Assembly: GCA_965243385.1 (NCBI GenBank)
Contig: CBDEUV010000002.1
Span: forward strand, 4,216,001 to 4,280,000
Source: JANSYA01 sp965243385
GTDB lineage: Bacteria > Spirochaetota > Leptospiria > Leptospirales > Leptonemataceae
Length of the DNA stretch: 64,000 bases
Direction of reading: 5' to 3'
Both the position numbers and the translations under genes were made by a program. The notes under the pieces were generated by a model. The model ran no database searches, was not told the DNA's origin, and saw nothing but the letters and a program-made list of their open reading frames with translations. How positions within the stretch are numbered: position 1 is the stretch's first letter; each line of letters starts with the position of its first letter. This document shows positions 1 to 8,952 of this stretch, piece by piece.

Positions 1-162
1 TCGCCCCCATAGATAACCAGAGCTGTGCATTGCGTGGCGCATGCGAAAGATCATGAACGGCAGCGTTACGATGCCGGTGATCAGCGTTACCAGAATCAGC
101 ACGATCCAGTAGTAGATCGAACTGGCCGCGCCGAAAAAACGTTTGAGTCGCAAATTAGCCAT
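1..162 (-). CDS. Membrane protein, 5' part only (runs off the window)
   Basis: This frame is open from an ATG at 162 to the window edge, giving the first 54 residues of a longer protein. The start overlaps the last 8 bases of the upstream ferredoxin gene, so the two are probably translationally coupled. About residues 14-38 (from SSIYYWIVLILV) form a hydrophobic membrane segment, followed by a basic FRMRHAMHS stretch. Position behind a multi-cluster ferredoxin suggests a membrane partner that hands electrons to or from it, as NapH-like proteins do, but no cysteine or haem motif lies in the visible part, so family and function remain open. Confidence 0.6.
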   Translation of the reverse strand, partial: MANLRLKRFFGAASSIYYWIVLILVTLITGIVTLPFMIFRMRHAMHSSGYLWGR

Positions 163-898
163 AGTCCATTGAGATGCGTATCGCCACGGGTTCAGCGGGG
201 CACGCGGGAACGCATTGCCCGCAACCCGTGCAGTGGTCGGCGAAACGCGGTAGTTTGTCTTTCGCGTACATAATCACTTCTGGAACGGGACACGCCTTCG
301 CACATTCCCGGCAGGATTTTTTTCGGCCAGCGCTTTTTTTCGAAGCGGTCCCGGCGCGCCCGCTTTTAGTTTTTCGTGTGCCGGTTTTCCCGGTCGCCGC
401 CGCCGCAAGATTCGCGTTCAGACACGCGTCCGCGAGCAATTCCGCCTGACCGAATTTCGGCAGACTGTTCGGCGGCAAACTCTGAAGCGCGCCCTCGTCG
501 CAGGCGGAGATGCAGGGCATATCCGGGCACAACTGACAGGCCACGGAGTTGGGATCGATCAGGGGGCCGGAGGCGCCGCCCAGAGTAAAGATGACGCCGT
601 ACGGGCAGGCGATTACGCAGTCGCCGCAGCGGGTGCAGGCGCGCTGAAAATCGGCCGCGTCCGGCAGCGCGCCCGGCGGTCGGGCGAATTCATGCGGAAT
701 CGCTTTGAGGGCCTCCGCCTGTTCCTCTCCGGAATCCCACTGGTCCGGTCGGTTGCGAATGACGTGGTCCAGGCCCTCCGGCGCGAGCAGGTTCGCGAAA
801 TTCTGCAGCCGGCGGCCGACCAGGTCTCCGACCGGCCCTTTCCAGAGGTCCTGGCCGATGCCCTTCAGGCCCTGCGTGAAAAACTTTTTGCGTTCCAT
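155..898 (-). CDS. 4Fe-4S ferredoxin-type protein (NapG/MauM-like)
   Basis: A 247-residue electron carrier with cysteines for about four 4Fe-4S clusters: C88/C91/C94/C98, C121/C124/C129/C133, C196/C199/C203 with C159 as probable fourth ligand, and C223/C226/C229/C233. This resembles the NapG/MauM polyferredoxins that feed electrons to periplasmic or membrane reductases. No Tat signal (twin arginine) is visible at the N-terminus, so it may act on the cytoplasmic face. Odd feature: residues about 164-195 are a lysine/alanine/serine/glycine-rich low-complexity insert placed between C159 and C196, inside the cluster-binding fold. The next gene downstream is a membrane protein that overlaps its stop codon. 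The natural electron partner is unknown. Confidence 0.8.
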   Translation of the reverse strand: MERKKFFTQGLKGIGQDLWKGPVGDLVGRRLQNFANLLAPEGLDHVIRNRPDQWDSGEEQAEALKAIPHEFARPPGALPDAADFQRACTRCGDCVIACPYGVIFTLGGASGPLIDPNSVACQLCPDMPCISACDEGALQSLPPNSLPKFGQAELLADACLNANLAAAATGKTGTRKTKSGRAGTASKKSAGRKKSCRECAKACPVPEVIMYAKDKLPRFADHCTGCGQCVPACPAEPVAIRISMDYG

Positions 899-1046
899 CT
901 CTAATGTGCCCTGCGGCGTGCTGGCGGCCGATTTCGGGACAAATCCTGGTCTCAGGGCCGTTCGTCAGCCTTTTTCAGGGCAAAAACTGCTAATCCTCGC
1001 CATCAAAAAGTGCGAAATTCTTCTATATAAGAGGATACCTGATACT

Positions 1047-2204
1047 ATGCAGCCAGACACACTCAGCCGGGATCTCGAGCTCGAAAGCATCCAGCCCGCC
1101 GACGCGCTTTCCGATTCCGCCGCGGCAGCGGATCGCGGCGAGTTCGAATCTCTGACCCCGATCGAGGCGCCGGAGGTGCGCGCCGAGCCCGAGGACGGCG
1201 TCGGGGAACCCGGGACGGCCCGCAAGGCCGCGTCGCTGGAACCGGTGGCCGGCGTTCGCGATATTCCCTGCGATCAGTGCGGTGGAGAACAGTTCCTGAC
1301 CATGTTCGAGAAAGAATCGTCTCGCGGGGAACGCTATCAGCTTGTGCGCTGTGTGAGCTGCGATCTGGTGCAGGTGAATCCGCAACCCGACGCGCACACC
1401 GTGGCGCCCTACTACGAACGGGAATATTTCACGAAGCGCACCGACCGCGGTTATAATAACTATTTTTCAGAAGAACTTAAGGCGCAGATCAATAAGGTGT
1501 ATGAACAGAATCTGAGCGACCTGTCGTTTCTCGAGTACGAGCAGCACCTGCAGTCCGGCTCCTGGCTCTTGCAGCATCTCGGCGGCGCGGCCGCCGGTCC
1601 GCAACGCGTATCGACCCCCGATTCTAAGACGGACCATCGCCCGCGCAGTCTGGACGTCGGTTGCGCGGCCGGCTATTTCGTTCAGTATCTCGCGGAGCGC
1701 GGTTGGAATGCACAGGGCGTGGAGCTTTCGCGCGCCGCCGCGAATTTCGGAATCAAAGAACTTGATTTGAATATCCTGGTCGCCGATTTTCTGACCTGTA
1801 GAAAACTCGCCCGCGATTCTTACGACCTGATCAGTTTGTGGGCATCGATCGAACATATGCACAGCCCGCGCAAAGTACTTGCGCGTGCCTTCGAGCTGCT
1901 CAAGCCGGGGGGCCGGATGATTCTGTCCACCTGTCGTTACGGCGTGCTGGCGAAGCTGCGTGGAATCGAATGGCGCTTCATGAACGTGCCCGAACATCTG
2001 TATTTTTTCAGTCTCGAGGGTCTGACCGCGCTTGCCGCGGATATCGGCTTTCGCAGCGAGGCGAGCGTGACCTACGGCTCCGGTTTGACCGGCCGCGCGG
2101 ACGCGAGCCTGTGGTATCGCGCGGCGAAACGCATCGCCGATCCGGCGGTTAAGCGCTGGAACCAGGGCGATATGATGGCGCTGCATTTGAGCAAACCCGT
2201 GTGA
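1047..2204 (+). CDS. SAM-dependent methyltransferase with N-terminal zinc ribbon
   Basis: A 385-residue class I methyltransferase. The first 70 residues are acidic and low in complexity. A zinc-ribbon-like pair follows (C75/C78 and C102/C105), then the SAM-binding motif I LDVGCAAGYF at about 202-211, an acidic end of strand 2 (VELS) and a downstream LKPGGRMIL motif. This is the architecture of bacterial methyltransferases acting on sugars or lipid-linked substrates; the substrate cannot be read from sequence. The ATG at 1047 is chosen because GAGGA lies about 10 bases upstream and a TATATA box just before it; the open frame extends upstream without support. Its last 4 bases overlap the next gene (SDR), so both are probably one transcript. 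Confidence 0.85.
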   Translation: MQPDTLSRDLELESIQPADALSDSAAAADRGEFESLTPIEAPEVRAEPEDGVGEPGTARKAASLEPVAGVRDIPCDQCGGEQFLTMFEKESSRGERYQLVRCVSCDLVQVNPQPDAHTVAPYYEREYFTKRTDRGYNNYFSEELKAQINKVYEQNLSDLSFLEYEQHLQSGSWLLQHLGGAAAGPQRVSTPDSKTDHRPRSLDVGCAAGYFVQYLAERGWNAQGVELSRAAANFGIKELDLNILVADFLTCRKLARDSYDLISLWASIEHMHSPRKVLARAFELLKPGGRMILSTCRYGVLAKLRGIEWRFMNVPEHLYFFSLEGLTALAADIGFRSEASVTYGSGLTGRADASLWYRAAKRIADPAVKRWNQGDMMALHLSKPV

Positions 2205-3070
2205 ATAGATCGTTTCGCGGCCTGCGCGTCGTCATCACCGGCGGCTCTTCGGGCATCGGCCTGGCCTGCGCGCAGTATTTTGTCAGAGAAGGCGCCGCGG
2301 TTTGCATTATCGCGCGACGCGCGCAGGGTATTCAGGCGGCCCTCACCGGGCTGCGCGAAATAGCTCGCGAGTCGTCGCAAGCGTCCGCCGCAGAGCGCGT
2401 CGTTGGCTACACCGCGGACGTGGCGCAATATCGCCAGCTGAAGAGCGCCTACCGGAAATACCGGCGCGACCACGGCGTGCCGCATATCTGGATCAATTGC
2501 GCGGGCTTCGCGCGTCCCGGGTACTTCGAAGAGCTTTCGCTGCGCCAGTTCTATCGCCAGACCGAAACGAATTATTACGGCGCCGTGCACGGCGTCAAAA
2601 CGGTGCTTTCCGATTGGATCGCGCGTGGTGAAGGCGGTGCGATAGTCAACGTGGCATCGGTGGCCGCTTATATGGGCGTCTTCGGATTCACCGCGTACGC
2701 GCCGACGAAATTTGCTTTACTGGGATTTTCGGAGTCGCTGCGCCAGGAACTGAAGCGTCATCAAATCAGCGTGCATGTGGTCTGTCCGCCGGACACTGAT
2801 ACGCCGGGATTGCGCGCGGAGTCGACGCATACTCCAGCCGAAACCGCTGCGCTTACGAATACGGCGAAAGCTTTGCCGGCCGCCAGAGTCGCCGAGAGCC
2901 TGCTGCGCGGTTTGCGTCGCAATCAGTTCATGATATTCCCGGATTTCGAGAGCCGCTGGCTGTACGCCATAAGCCGCTGGTTTCCCGGTCTCACGCGCCG
3001 CATCGTCGACGGGAAAATCGCACGCGCCCAGGCTCTACAGGGAGTTGCCCGGCGAAATCCCGAGTCGTGA
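2201..3070 (+). CDS. SDR oxidoreductase, 3-ketodihydrosphingosine reductase-like
   Basis: A 289-residue short-chain dehydrogenase/reductase with the classical cofactor motif GGSSGIG (14-20), NCAG (99-102), N124 and the catalytic S153-Y166-K170 triad. The segment CPPDTDTPG (195-203) matches the signature after the active site in 3-ketodihydrosphingosine reductases, which make the sphingoid base backbone; the hydrophobic C-terminal stretch also fits a membrane-associated enzyme. The specific substrate is inferred; other long-chain keto-lipids are possible. Start is a GTG that shares GTGA with the stop of the upstream methyltransferase, so translation is coupled. No serine palmitoyltransferase gene lies in the window. 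Confidence 0.82.
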   Translation: MNRSFRGLRVVITGGSSGIGLACAQYFVREGAAVCIIARRAQGIQAALTGLREIARESSQASAAERVVGYTADVAQYRQLKSAYRKYRRDHGVPHIWINCAGFARPGYFEELSLRQFYRQTETNYYGAVHGVKTVLSDWIARGEGGAIVNVASVAAYMGVFGFTAYAPTKFALLGFSESLRQELKRHQISVHVVCPPDTDTPGLRAESTHTPAETAALTNTAKALPAARVAESLLRGLRRNQFMIFPDFESRWLYAISRWFPGLTRRIVDGKIARAQALQGVARRNPES

Positions 3071-3076
3071 CGAGTC

Positions 3077-4561
3077 TCAGGCCGCGACGGAGTCGGCGTG
3101 TTCGACTTCGTGCACGTCTTCGCCTTCGCTCTTCGCCATAACCGAGGTGCAGGTCAAATCGCCGATGATGTTGACCGAAGTTCGAAACATATCGAGCAAA
3201 CGATCCAGACCGAAGATCAGCGCGATGCCGGCCGCGTCCACGTTCGCGGTGTCGAGCACGATCGCCAGAGTGATCATACCCGCGCCCGGGACGCCCGCCG
3301 CGCCGATGGACGCCAGGGTCGCCGTTAAGATCATCACCAGTTGTTGCGAAAGCGTGAGGTCCATACCGTAGACCTGTGCGATAAAAATCGCCGCGACCCC
3401 CTGGTAGAGCGCCGTGCCGTCCATATTCACAGTGGCGCCCAGAGGCAAAACGAAACTGGAAACTTCGTTTGAAATTCCCAGGTTTTCGCGGCTCACCCGC
3501 ATACTCACCGGCAGCGTCGCGCTCGAAGAACTCGTCGAAAAGCCGAGCAACAACGCTTCTTTGATGGCGCGCAGAAAGCGCAGCGGATTGATTCGTACAT
3601 AAAATAGAAGCAACGAGCCGTACGTAAAGCTCGCATGCAGCAGCAGGCCCAGCACGACGACGGCGCCGTAATACGCGAGCGGCAATAGAATATCCAGGCC
3701 CATGGTCGCCACGACTCCGGTCATCAGCGCGAAGACGCCGTAGGGCGCGACTTCCATGGCCATATTGACCATCTTGATGACGACTTCGTTCAGGCCGCCG
3801 ATGCTGTGCAGGAGTGCGCGCGCGTAAGCCCGGGGGTGATCGCTGCCGCGCAGATCGTCCGGATCTTCCGGCTGGTCGGGGTCGGTGCGCAATACGAGCG
3901 CCAGCGCGATGCCGAAAAACAACGCGAAGAAGATGATGGCGAGCATATCGCCCTGGGACAGGGACTGCACGGGATTGGTCGGGGCCATGCGCACGAGCAC
4001 GTCCAGGACCTTTTCGAATTCGTTGCGTTCGTCTTTCGCCGGCCGGGTGGCGAGTTCGTAATTCTTTTCAGCGCGTTCTTTGTAAGCCTGGGCGTCGTCG
4101 CGCACGTCGCCGTTGCTGGCGTCGCGTTCGATTAGATCGCTGACCTGGCCCAGTTCGCGCCAGATTGTACCGTCGCCCTGGGAGAGTTTGCGGGTCGTAT
4201 CCTCGGCGTACTTCGCGACCAGGGCGTCCCGGGACTCCTCGGGCAAATGATCGCCGGGCGCCAGAATATTCGCGAGACCGACTCCGATGGAGACGGAGAA
4301 GACGGTCGTCGTCATAAAGAAGCCGAGCGCTTTCGCGCTGAGACTGCCCACGCGGCCCGGGTTCTTGCGGCCCAGATTCGCCGCCCCCAGAATCAAAGAG
4401 GCCAGTACGAGGGGGACCACAACCATCTTGATCAGGCGGATAAACAATTCGCCGATGTAGTCCGTATATTTTGTGATCTCTTCGAGTCCGGTGGTGTGCA
4501 GCACCCAGCCGACGACGATACCGGCGACCATGCCGATCAGGATCTTGGTGTATAATTTCAT
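3077..4561 (-). CDS. Dicarboxylate/amino acid:cation symporter (DAACS family)
   Basis: A 494-residue integral membrane transporter of the glutamate/C4-dicarboxylate:Na+/H+ family (DctA/GltP/GltT). Visible family marks are the serine-rich hairpin FSTSSSSATLP, the NMDGTAL motif of TM7 that binds cations, and the AAGVPGAGM tip of hairpin 2. Compared with GltP it carries a long charged insert of about 90 residues between TM3 and TM4 (residues roughly 105-200) and a second acidic loop with a DPDQPEDPDD stretch. Substrate could be glutamate, aspartate or succinate. The gene converges on the SDR gene with a 6-base gap. No clear Shine-Dalgarno site precedes the ATG. Confidence 0.9.
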   Translation of the reverse strand: MKLYTKILIGMVAGIVVGWVLHTTGLEEITKYTDYIGELFIRLIKMVVVPLVLASLILGAANLGRKNPGRVGSLSAKALGFFMTTTVFSVSIGVGLANILAPGDHLPEESRDALVAKYAEDTTRKLSQGDGTIWRELGQVSDLIERDASNGDVRDDAQAYKERAEKNYELATRPAKDERNEFEKVLDVLVRMAPTNPVQSLSQGDMLAIIFFALFFGIALALVLRTDPDQPEDPDDLRGSDHPRAYARALLHSIGGLNEVVIKMVNMAMEVAPYGVFALMTGVVATMGLDILLPLAYYGAVVVLGLLLHASFTYGSLLLFYVRINPLRFLRAIKEALLLGFSTSSSSATLPVSMRVSRENLGISNEVSSFVLPLGATVNMDGTALYQGVAAIFIAQVYGMDLTLSQQLVMILTATLASIGAAGVPGAGMITLAIVLDTANVDAAGIALIFGLDRLLDMFRTSVNIIGDLTCTSVMAKSEGEDVHEVEHADSVAA

Positions 4562-4612
4562 AAAAAAATGTTCGAGATTGTGATTGGGCGGCGAAGCCCC
4601 CGGAGTTTCGCA

Positions 4613-5029
4613 TCAGCTGCCGCGCAGATCGTCCAATTCTTTCGCCACTTCGTCGATTTCATCTTCGACGTTGCCGATGCGCTGGATTACGAGTTTGAGC
4701 AGCGAGTACAGGAAGACGGGGTTCGTGCGTGAAATTTTCATGAACACGCTTTCGTCGAGAAAGCCAAGCTTCGCCTGTTTGGAAGTTACCTGGACGGTCG
4801 CGCTGCGGTCGCTTTTGTTCAGGATCGCCATTTCGCCGAAGAAGGCGCCTTCACGCAGTCGCGTAAGTTCGTGGGGTTCACCTTCGATATTGCGAATGAC
4901 CGCCAGCTCGCCTTCCGCGACGAAGTACATACGGCCGTCGGACGGATCGTCCTGACGGAAAATGCAGTCACCTTCCCGGCGAATCTCGACGGCCAGGTTG
5001 TTGACGTACTCGAAAACGTTGAGTGACAT
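4613..5029 (-). CDS. Stand-alone cyclic nucleotide-binding domain protein
   Basis: A 138-residue protein that is almost entirely one cNMP-binding (CAP_ED) domain. The beta-roll glycines and the phosphate-binding cassette are visible: GAFFGEMAIL followed by RSATV, with the glutamate and arginine that contact the cyclic nucleotide present. There is no DNA-binding helix-turn-helix and no catalytic domain, so it is likely a cAMP/cGMP-responsive adaptor. It ends in a short acidic helical tail (about 110-138). It lies 2 bases after a similar gene in the same orientation, so the pair is probably an operon produced by duplication. Confidence 0.85.
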   Translation of the reverse strand: MSLNVFEYVNNLAVEIRREGDCIFRQDDPSDGRMYFVAEGELAVIRNIEGEPHELTRLREGAFFGEMAILNKSDRSATVQVTSKQAKLGFLDESVFMKISRTNPVFLYSLLKLVIQRIGNVEDEIDEVAKELDDLRGS

Positions 5030-5031
5030 GT

Positions 5032-5463
5032 TTAGAAAATTCCCCGCTGGCGTTTTTCGTTTTGCAGATCTTCGCGGATATTCTGCAATTTGTCCTCGGC
5101 GGCGAGCAGGCGCGAAACAGCGTAACGCAGCAGGTTAAACAAAAACTGGGGGCTGCCGCCGGCGAGCTTCAAGAGCAGACTCTTGTTCATGACAGCCAGG
5201 CGCGCCTGGGGCGAAATCACCCGGGCCGCCGCAAGCCGCGGGCGGTGATGCACGAGCGCCATCTCGCCGAAAAAATCGCCGGGCTTGAGGCGATTGATCT
5301 CTTCTTCGCCGCTGCCGCGTTTTTTATAAACCCCGATTTCGCCGGCGAATACGAAGTACATGGTATCGTCGGGCGGATCGCCTTCGAGAAAGATCGTGTG
5401 GCCCTGTGGAAAAACCCGGGAACCGACTTTCATTACGTATTCCAGGATCTTATTGGAAGACAT
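5032..5463 (-). CDS. Stand-alone cyclic nucleotide-binding domain protein
   Basis: A 143-residue single cNMP-binding domain. The cassette reads GDFFGEMALVHH then RPRLAAARV, matching the FGE...R pattern for phosphate and ribose contacts. The C-terminus is a helix rich in charged residues, without a recognisable effector or HTH. It is the first gene of a two-gene unit; the second is a related protein. The ATG at 5463 is chosen because the domain begins just after it; the frame is open upstream to 5643 but that part looks like non-coding sequence. Two class III cyclases elsewhere in the window could make its ligand. Confidence 0.82.
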   Translation of the reverse strand: MSSNKILEYVMKVGSRVFPQGHTIFLEGDPPDDTMYFVFAGEIGVYKKRGSGEEEINRLKPGDFFGEMALVHHRPRLAAARVISPQARLAVMNKSLLLKLAGGSPQFLFNLLRYAVSRLLAAEDKLQNIREDLQNEKRQRGIF

Positions 5464-5578
5464 AGGCGTACTCTGCAAAACCGCCCATCTTACGTCTCCT
5501 AAAAAACGGGCTCGGGCCGCTTGAATACGACATAAGATATTGCTTGCCCTCGGAGCGGGAGCGTACGAGCGTTTCGCC

Positions 5579-6757
5579 ATGAATCTGTCGCGGCGGCTGT
5601 GGAGTATCTCGAAAGCCGGTTCGATCGAGAGGCTGCAGCTCATTCAGACGCAGGATCTCACGCCGCCCGGCCCCGGGGAGGCGCGGATTGCGGTGCGCGC
5701 GGTCGGTCTGAATTTCGCGGACTTGTTCGCCATGCAGGGGTTGTACTCGGCGACGCCCCGCGGCGCCTTTACCCCGGGCCTGGAATTCTCCGGAGTGATC
5801 GAAGCGATCGGTCCGCCCCGCGAGGCTTCGAATTCGGGAGTTACGCCGCCGAAGGGACGCAGCTACCGGCCGGGCGACCGAGTGATGGGTTGTATTCGAT
5901 TCGGCGCGTACGCGGAACGCCTGAACGCCGATCTGCGTTATCTGCGCCCCATCCCGGAAGGCTGGGATTTTCGCCAGGGCGCCGCCTTTCCGGCGCAGGG
6001 CCTCACGGCGTACTACGCGCTGCGCGAGTTGGGCAATCTGCGGCCGGGACAGCTCGTGTTGATTCATTCGATCGCGGGGGGTGTGGGTTTGCTCGCGCTC
6101 GAGATGACCCGCCGAATGGGCGGACTGGCGATTGGTACGATCGGCACGCCGGCGAAACTGGATTTTTTACGCGAAAGCGCGGGCCTGTCCGATGACGCGA
6201 TTATCGTACGCGATCCGAAACGGTTCGGCGAACAGCTCGATCGAGCGCTGGCCGCCCTGGATCCACGGCAGGAGCGACCCGGCTTCGATCTGGTGCTCGA
6301 CGCGGTGGCCGGCGAATATTTTCATCCCGCTTTCGATCGTCTGCGTTCCGCCGGACGGTTGGTGCTTTTCGGTTCGGCGACGATGATGACCCACGCGAGT
6401 CGCCCGAATTATTTTACGCTCGCCTGGCGATATTTGCGCCGACCGCGCCTCGATCCGATTGAAATGATTTCGGCGAATAAGAGCTTCATGGCTTTCAATT
6501 TAATCTGGCTCTGGGATCGCATTGATGAGCTGACCCGGCTGTACGACGAGATGCTTGATTTGAAGCTGCCGCCGCCGCACGTTGGCCGGAGCTTCGCCTT
6601 CGAAGACGCCCACACGGCGCTGCGTTATTTTCAGAGCGGTCAGAGCATCGGCAAAGTCGTGCTCGACGTCGGAGAAGATTCCGGCGGCCCGGCCAGCGCC
6701 GACGACTCCCCACGTGCGGGCGGCGAAAGCCGCGACGGAGGCGTCGCGCCAGCATGA
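5579..6757 (+). CDS. Zinc-free MDR oxidoreductase (quinone oxidoreductase/VAT1-like)
   Basis: A 392-residue medium-chain dehydrogenase/reductase. It has the GroES-like N-terminal half with the VGLNFADLFAMQG motif typical of the zinc-independent quinone oxidoreductase branch, and the NAD(P)H-binding motif SIAGGVGLLALE at about 164-175. The cysteine and histidine zinc ligands of alcohol dehydrogenases are missing. Likely reaction is NADPH-dependent reduction of a quinone or an activated alkene; substrate is not known. The C-terminal 30 residues are a low-complexity tail. The stop codon overlaps the recG start by 4 bases. A TTG further upstream (5540) could extend the frame, but the domain starts at the ATG used here. 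Confidence 0.85.
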   Translation: MNLSRRLWSISKAGSIERLQLIQTQDLTPPGPGEARIAVRAVGLNFADLFAMQGLYSATPRGAFTPGLEFSGVIEAIGPPREASNSGVTPPKGRSYRPGDRVMGCIRFGAYAERLNADLRYLRPIPEGWDFRQGAAFPAQGLTAYYALRELGNLRPGQLVLIHSIAGGVGLLALEMTRRMGGLAIGTIGTPAKLDFLRESAGLSDDAIIVRDPKRFGEQLDRALAALDPRQERPGFDLVLDAVAGEYFHPAFDRLRSAGRLVLFGSATMMTHASRPNYFTLAWRYLRRPRLDPIEMISANKSFMAFNLIWLWDRIDELTRLYDEMLDLKLPPPHVGRSFAFEDAHTALRYFQSGQSIGKVVLDVGEDSGGPASADDSPRAGGESRDGGVAPA

Positions 6758-8817
6758 AACGCCCGGTGACAGAGTTGCGCGGAGTCGGCGCGGCCCGGGC
6801 GAAGACGCTCCTCGAAGCCTGCGCCGTCGAAAGCGTCGGCGATTTGTTATACTATTTTCCGCGCCGGTATCTCGATCGCACCGTAACCGAAACCACGCTC
6901 TTAAAAACCGGCGAGCAGGTGACTCTGGTCGTGAATGTGGGCAGCGTCTATCTCGCGCACGGCCGCAAGTCCCGGCTCGTGGCGAATTGCCGGACCTTAA
7001 ATGGCGAGGCGCTGAGTCTGGTCTGGTTTCGCGGCGTACAATATTTGCGCCGACTGGTCGAAAAGGATACGACTCTGGTGGTGTCCGGTAAGCTCGATTT
7101 TTTCAGCGGGATGCAGATGGTGCATCCGGACTTTGAATTGCTCGACCCGGAAGACGAAGACGCCCTGACCCACGTGGGCCGCATCGTGCCGCTCTATCCC
7201 TCCGGCGAAAGCCTGAAAAAACAGAGCCTCGACAGCCGCGGTTTTCGCCGCCTGATGGCGCTGGCGCTGGATGTGAGCGATCTTGAGGTGCCGGAGCTGG
7301 TGCCCGCGGCGCTGCGAAAAAAGCACGGCCTCATGGATCGCCGCCAGGCGCTCGGCCAGATTCACTATCCCGACGACGCGGACAGCCTGAACGAAGCCCG
7401 GCGCACTCTGAAGTACGAAGAACTGTATTTATTTAACATATTAATGTATCATAAATCGCTCGTGCGCGAGCGCATTCCGCGGCGGGTGACGCCGTTGCCC
7501 TTCGGCTCTTCGCAGGAATTTGAAGGCTTAAAAAGCCATCTGCCTTTCGAGCTTACGAAAGATCAGAGGCGCACGATCGAACAGATCGTAACGGAGTGTC
7601 GCGGCGAACACAGCGAAGCCTATCTATTGCAGGGCGATGTGGGTTCCGGTAAGACGGTCGTGGCGCTTTCGATCGCGCTGCACTATATGGAAGCGGGCAT
7701 TCAAACCGCGATGATCGCGCCGACCGAAGTGCTCGCGCGCCAGCACTACCGGACGGTCGCGGATTTACTGGGTCTGGAGTACGCCAATCGGCTGGAGCTG
7801 CTTACCGGGCAGCGGGGCAAAAAAAAAGATCGCGAACTCAAGCTGGAGCGCATCGCGAGCGGCGAAGCGGCGCTGGTGATCGGCACCCACAGCCTGATCG
7901 AAGAGCCGGTCGTCTTTCACAATCTGGGGCTGGTGATCATCGACGAGCAACATCGTTTCGGCGTCGGTCAGCGCGAAGCGATTCGCGAAAAAGGCCGCAA
8001 TCCTGATACCATCGCCATGACCGCGACCCCCATTCCGCGTACGCTGTGCTTGAGCGAATTCGCGGATTTGAAGCTCGCCACCTTAAAAGAAAAACCCGCC
8101 GGCCGCAAGCCGATCAAAACCATGTGGTTGCGCGAAGCCCGGCGCGCGGCCATGTACAAATCCGTGCACAAACACGTGAGCGCGGGCCGGCAGTGTTTTA
8201 TCGTCTATCCGATGATCGCCGAATCCGAAAAAGTCGATCTGAAAGCGGCGACGGAAGCATATGAAGAACTGGCCGGCGCGATATTTCCGGAGTTCAGCAT
8301 CGAGTTATTGCACGGCAAGATGAAGCCGGCGGATAAGGACCGGGTGATGACCGATTTTCGTCTGGGCAAGACTCAGATCCTGGTAACGACGAGCGTTATC
8401 GAAGTCGGGGTGGACGTGCCCAACGCGACGGTGATGGTCGTCGAACACGCCGAGCGCTTCGGGATTTCGCAGCTGCACCAGCTGCGGGGGCGGGTCGGCC
8501 GCGGCACGGAAGAGAGCTATTGCGTTTTGATGTCGGAAGCGGAGAACGAAGAAGCCGTCGAGCGATTAGAGGCGCTGGTCAACAGTGAAGACGGCTTTTA
8601 TCTCGCGGAAGTGGACTTGAAGATTCGAGGGCCCGGGCAGCTACTGGGATTAAAACAGCACGGCCTGCCGGGTTTTCGCATTGCGGATCTGGTGTACGAT
8701 CGCAAGCTCACCGAATTGTCCTACGCCGACGCCCGCGCGAATCCGGAGATCGGCCCGGAGGCGCGCGAATTCATTCGCAAGCAGTTCGAGCAGGGCATAA
8801 TCATTTTTCCGAATTAG
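6754..8817 (+). CDS. recG: ATP-dependent DNA helicase RecG
   Basis: A 687-residue helicase of normal RecG length that remodels stalled replication forks and Holliday junctions. Seen in order: N-terminal wedge/OB region (about 1-200), Walker A GDVGSGKT near residue 293, the DEQH box IIDEQHRFGVGQRE near 395, TATPIPRTL motif III, and the C-terminal helicase lobe with the arginine-finger motif QLRGRVGRG, followed by the RecG-specific TRG region. Start overlaps the stop of the upstream oxidoreductase (ATGA), so it is translationally coupled to it, although no functional link is evident. Confidence 0.97.
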   Translation: MKRPVTELRGVGAARAKTLLEACAVESVGDLLYYFPRRYLDRTVTETTLLKTGEQVTLVVNVGSVYLAHGRKSRLVANCRTLNGEALSLVWFRGVQYLRRLVEKDTTLVVSGKLDFFSGMQMVHPDFELLDPEDEDALTHVGRIVPLYPSGESLKKQSLDSRGFRRLMALALDVSDLEVPELVPAALRKKHGLMDRRQALGQIHYPDDADSLNEARRTLKYEELYLFNILMYHKSLVRERIPRRVTPLPFGSSQEFEGLKSHLPFELTKDQRRTIEQIVTECRGEHSEAYLLQGDVGSGKTVVALSIALHYMEAGIQTAMIAPTEVLARQHYRTVADLLGLEYANRLELLTGQRGKKKDRELKLERIASGEAALVIGTHSLIEEPVVFHNLGLVIIDEQHRFGVGQREAIREKGRNPDTIAMTATPIPRTLCLSEFADLKLATLKEKPAGRKPIKTMWLREARRAAMYKSVHKHVSAGRQCFIVYPMIAESEKVDLKAATEAYEELAGAIFPEFSIELLHGKMKPADKDRVMTDFRLGKTQILVTTSVIEVGVDVPNATVMVVEHAERFGISQLHQLRGRVGRGTEESYCVLMSEAENEEAVERLEALVNSEDGFYLAEVDLKIRGPGQLLGLKQHGLPGFRIADLVYDRKLTELSYADARANPEIGPEAREFIRKQFEQGIIIFPN

Positions 8818-8952
8818 GTCCGGACTGAATCCTGATCGATACGGAAGGCCGTCGCGGGCGGTCGTCTCCCGGCGGCGCGGCGTCGTGTCCCTGCCGGAAA
8901 AAAATCTGGACGCTTGTCTTGTGCTTCTGGTATCCGTCTTAGCGGAGTCCGC

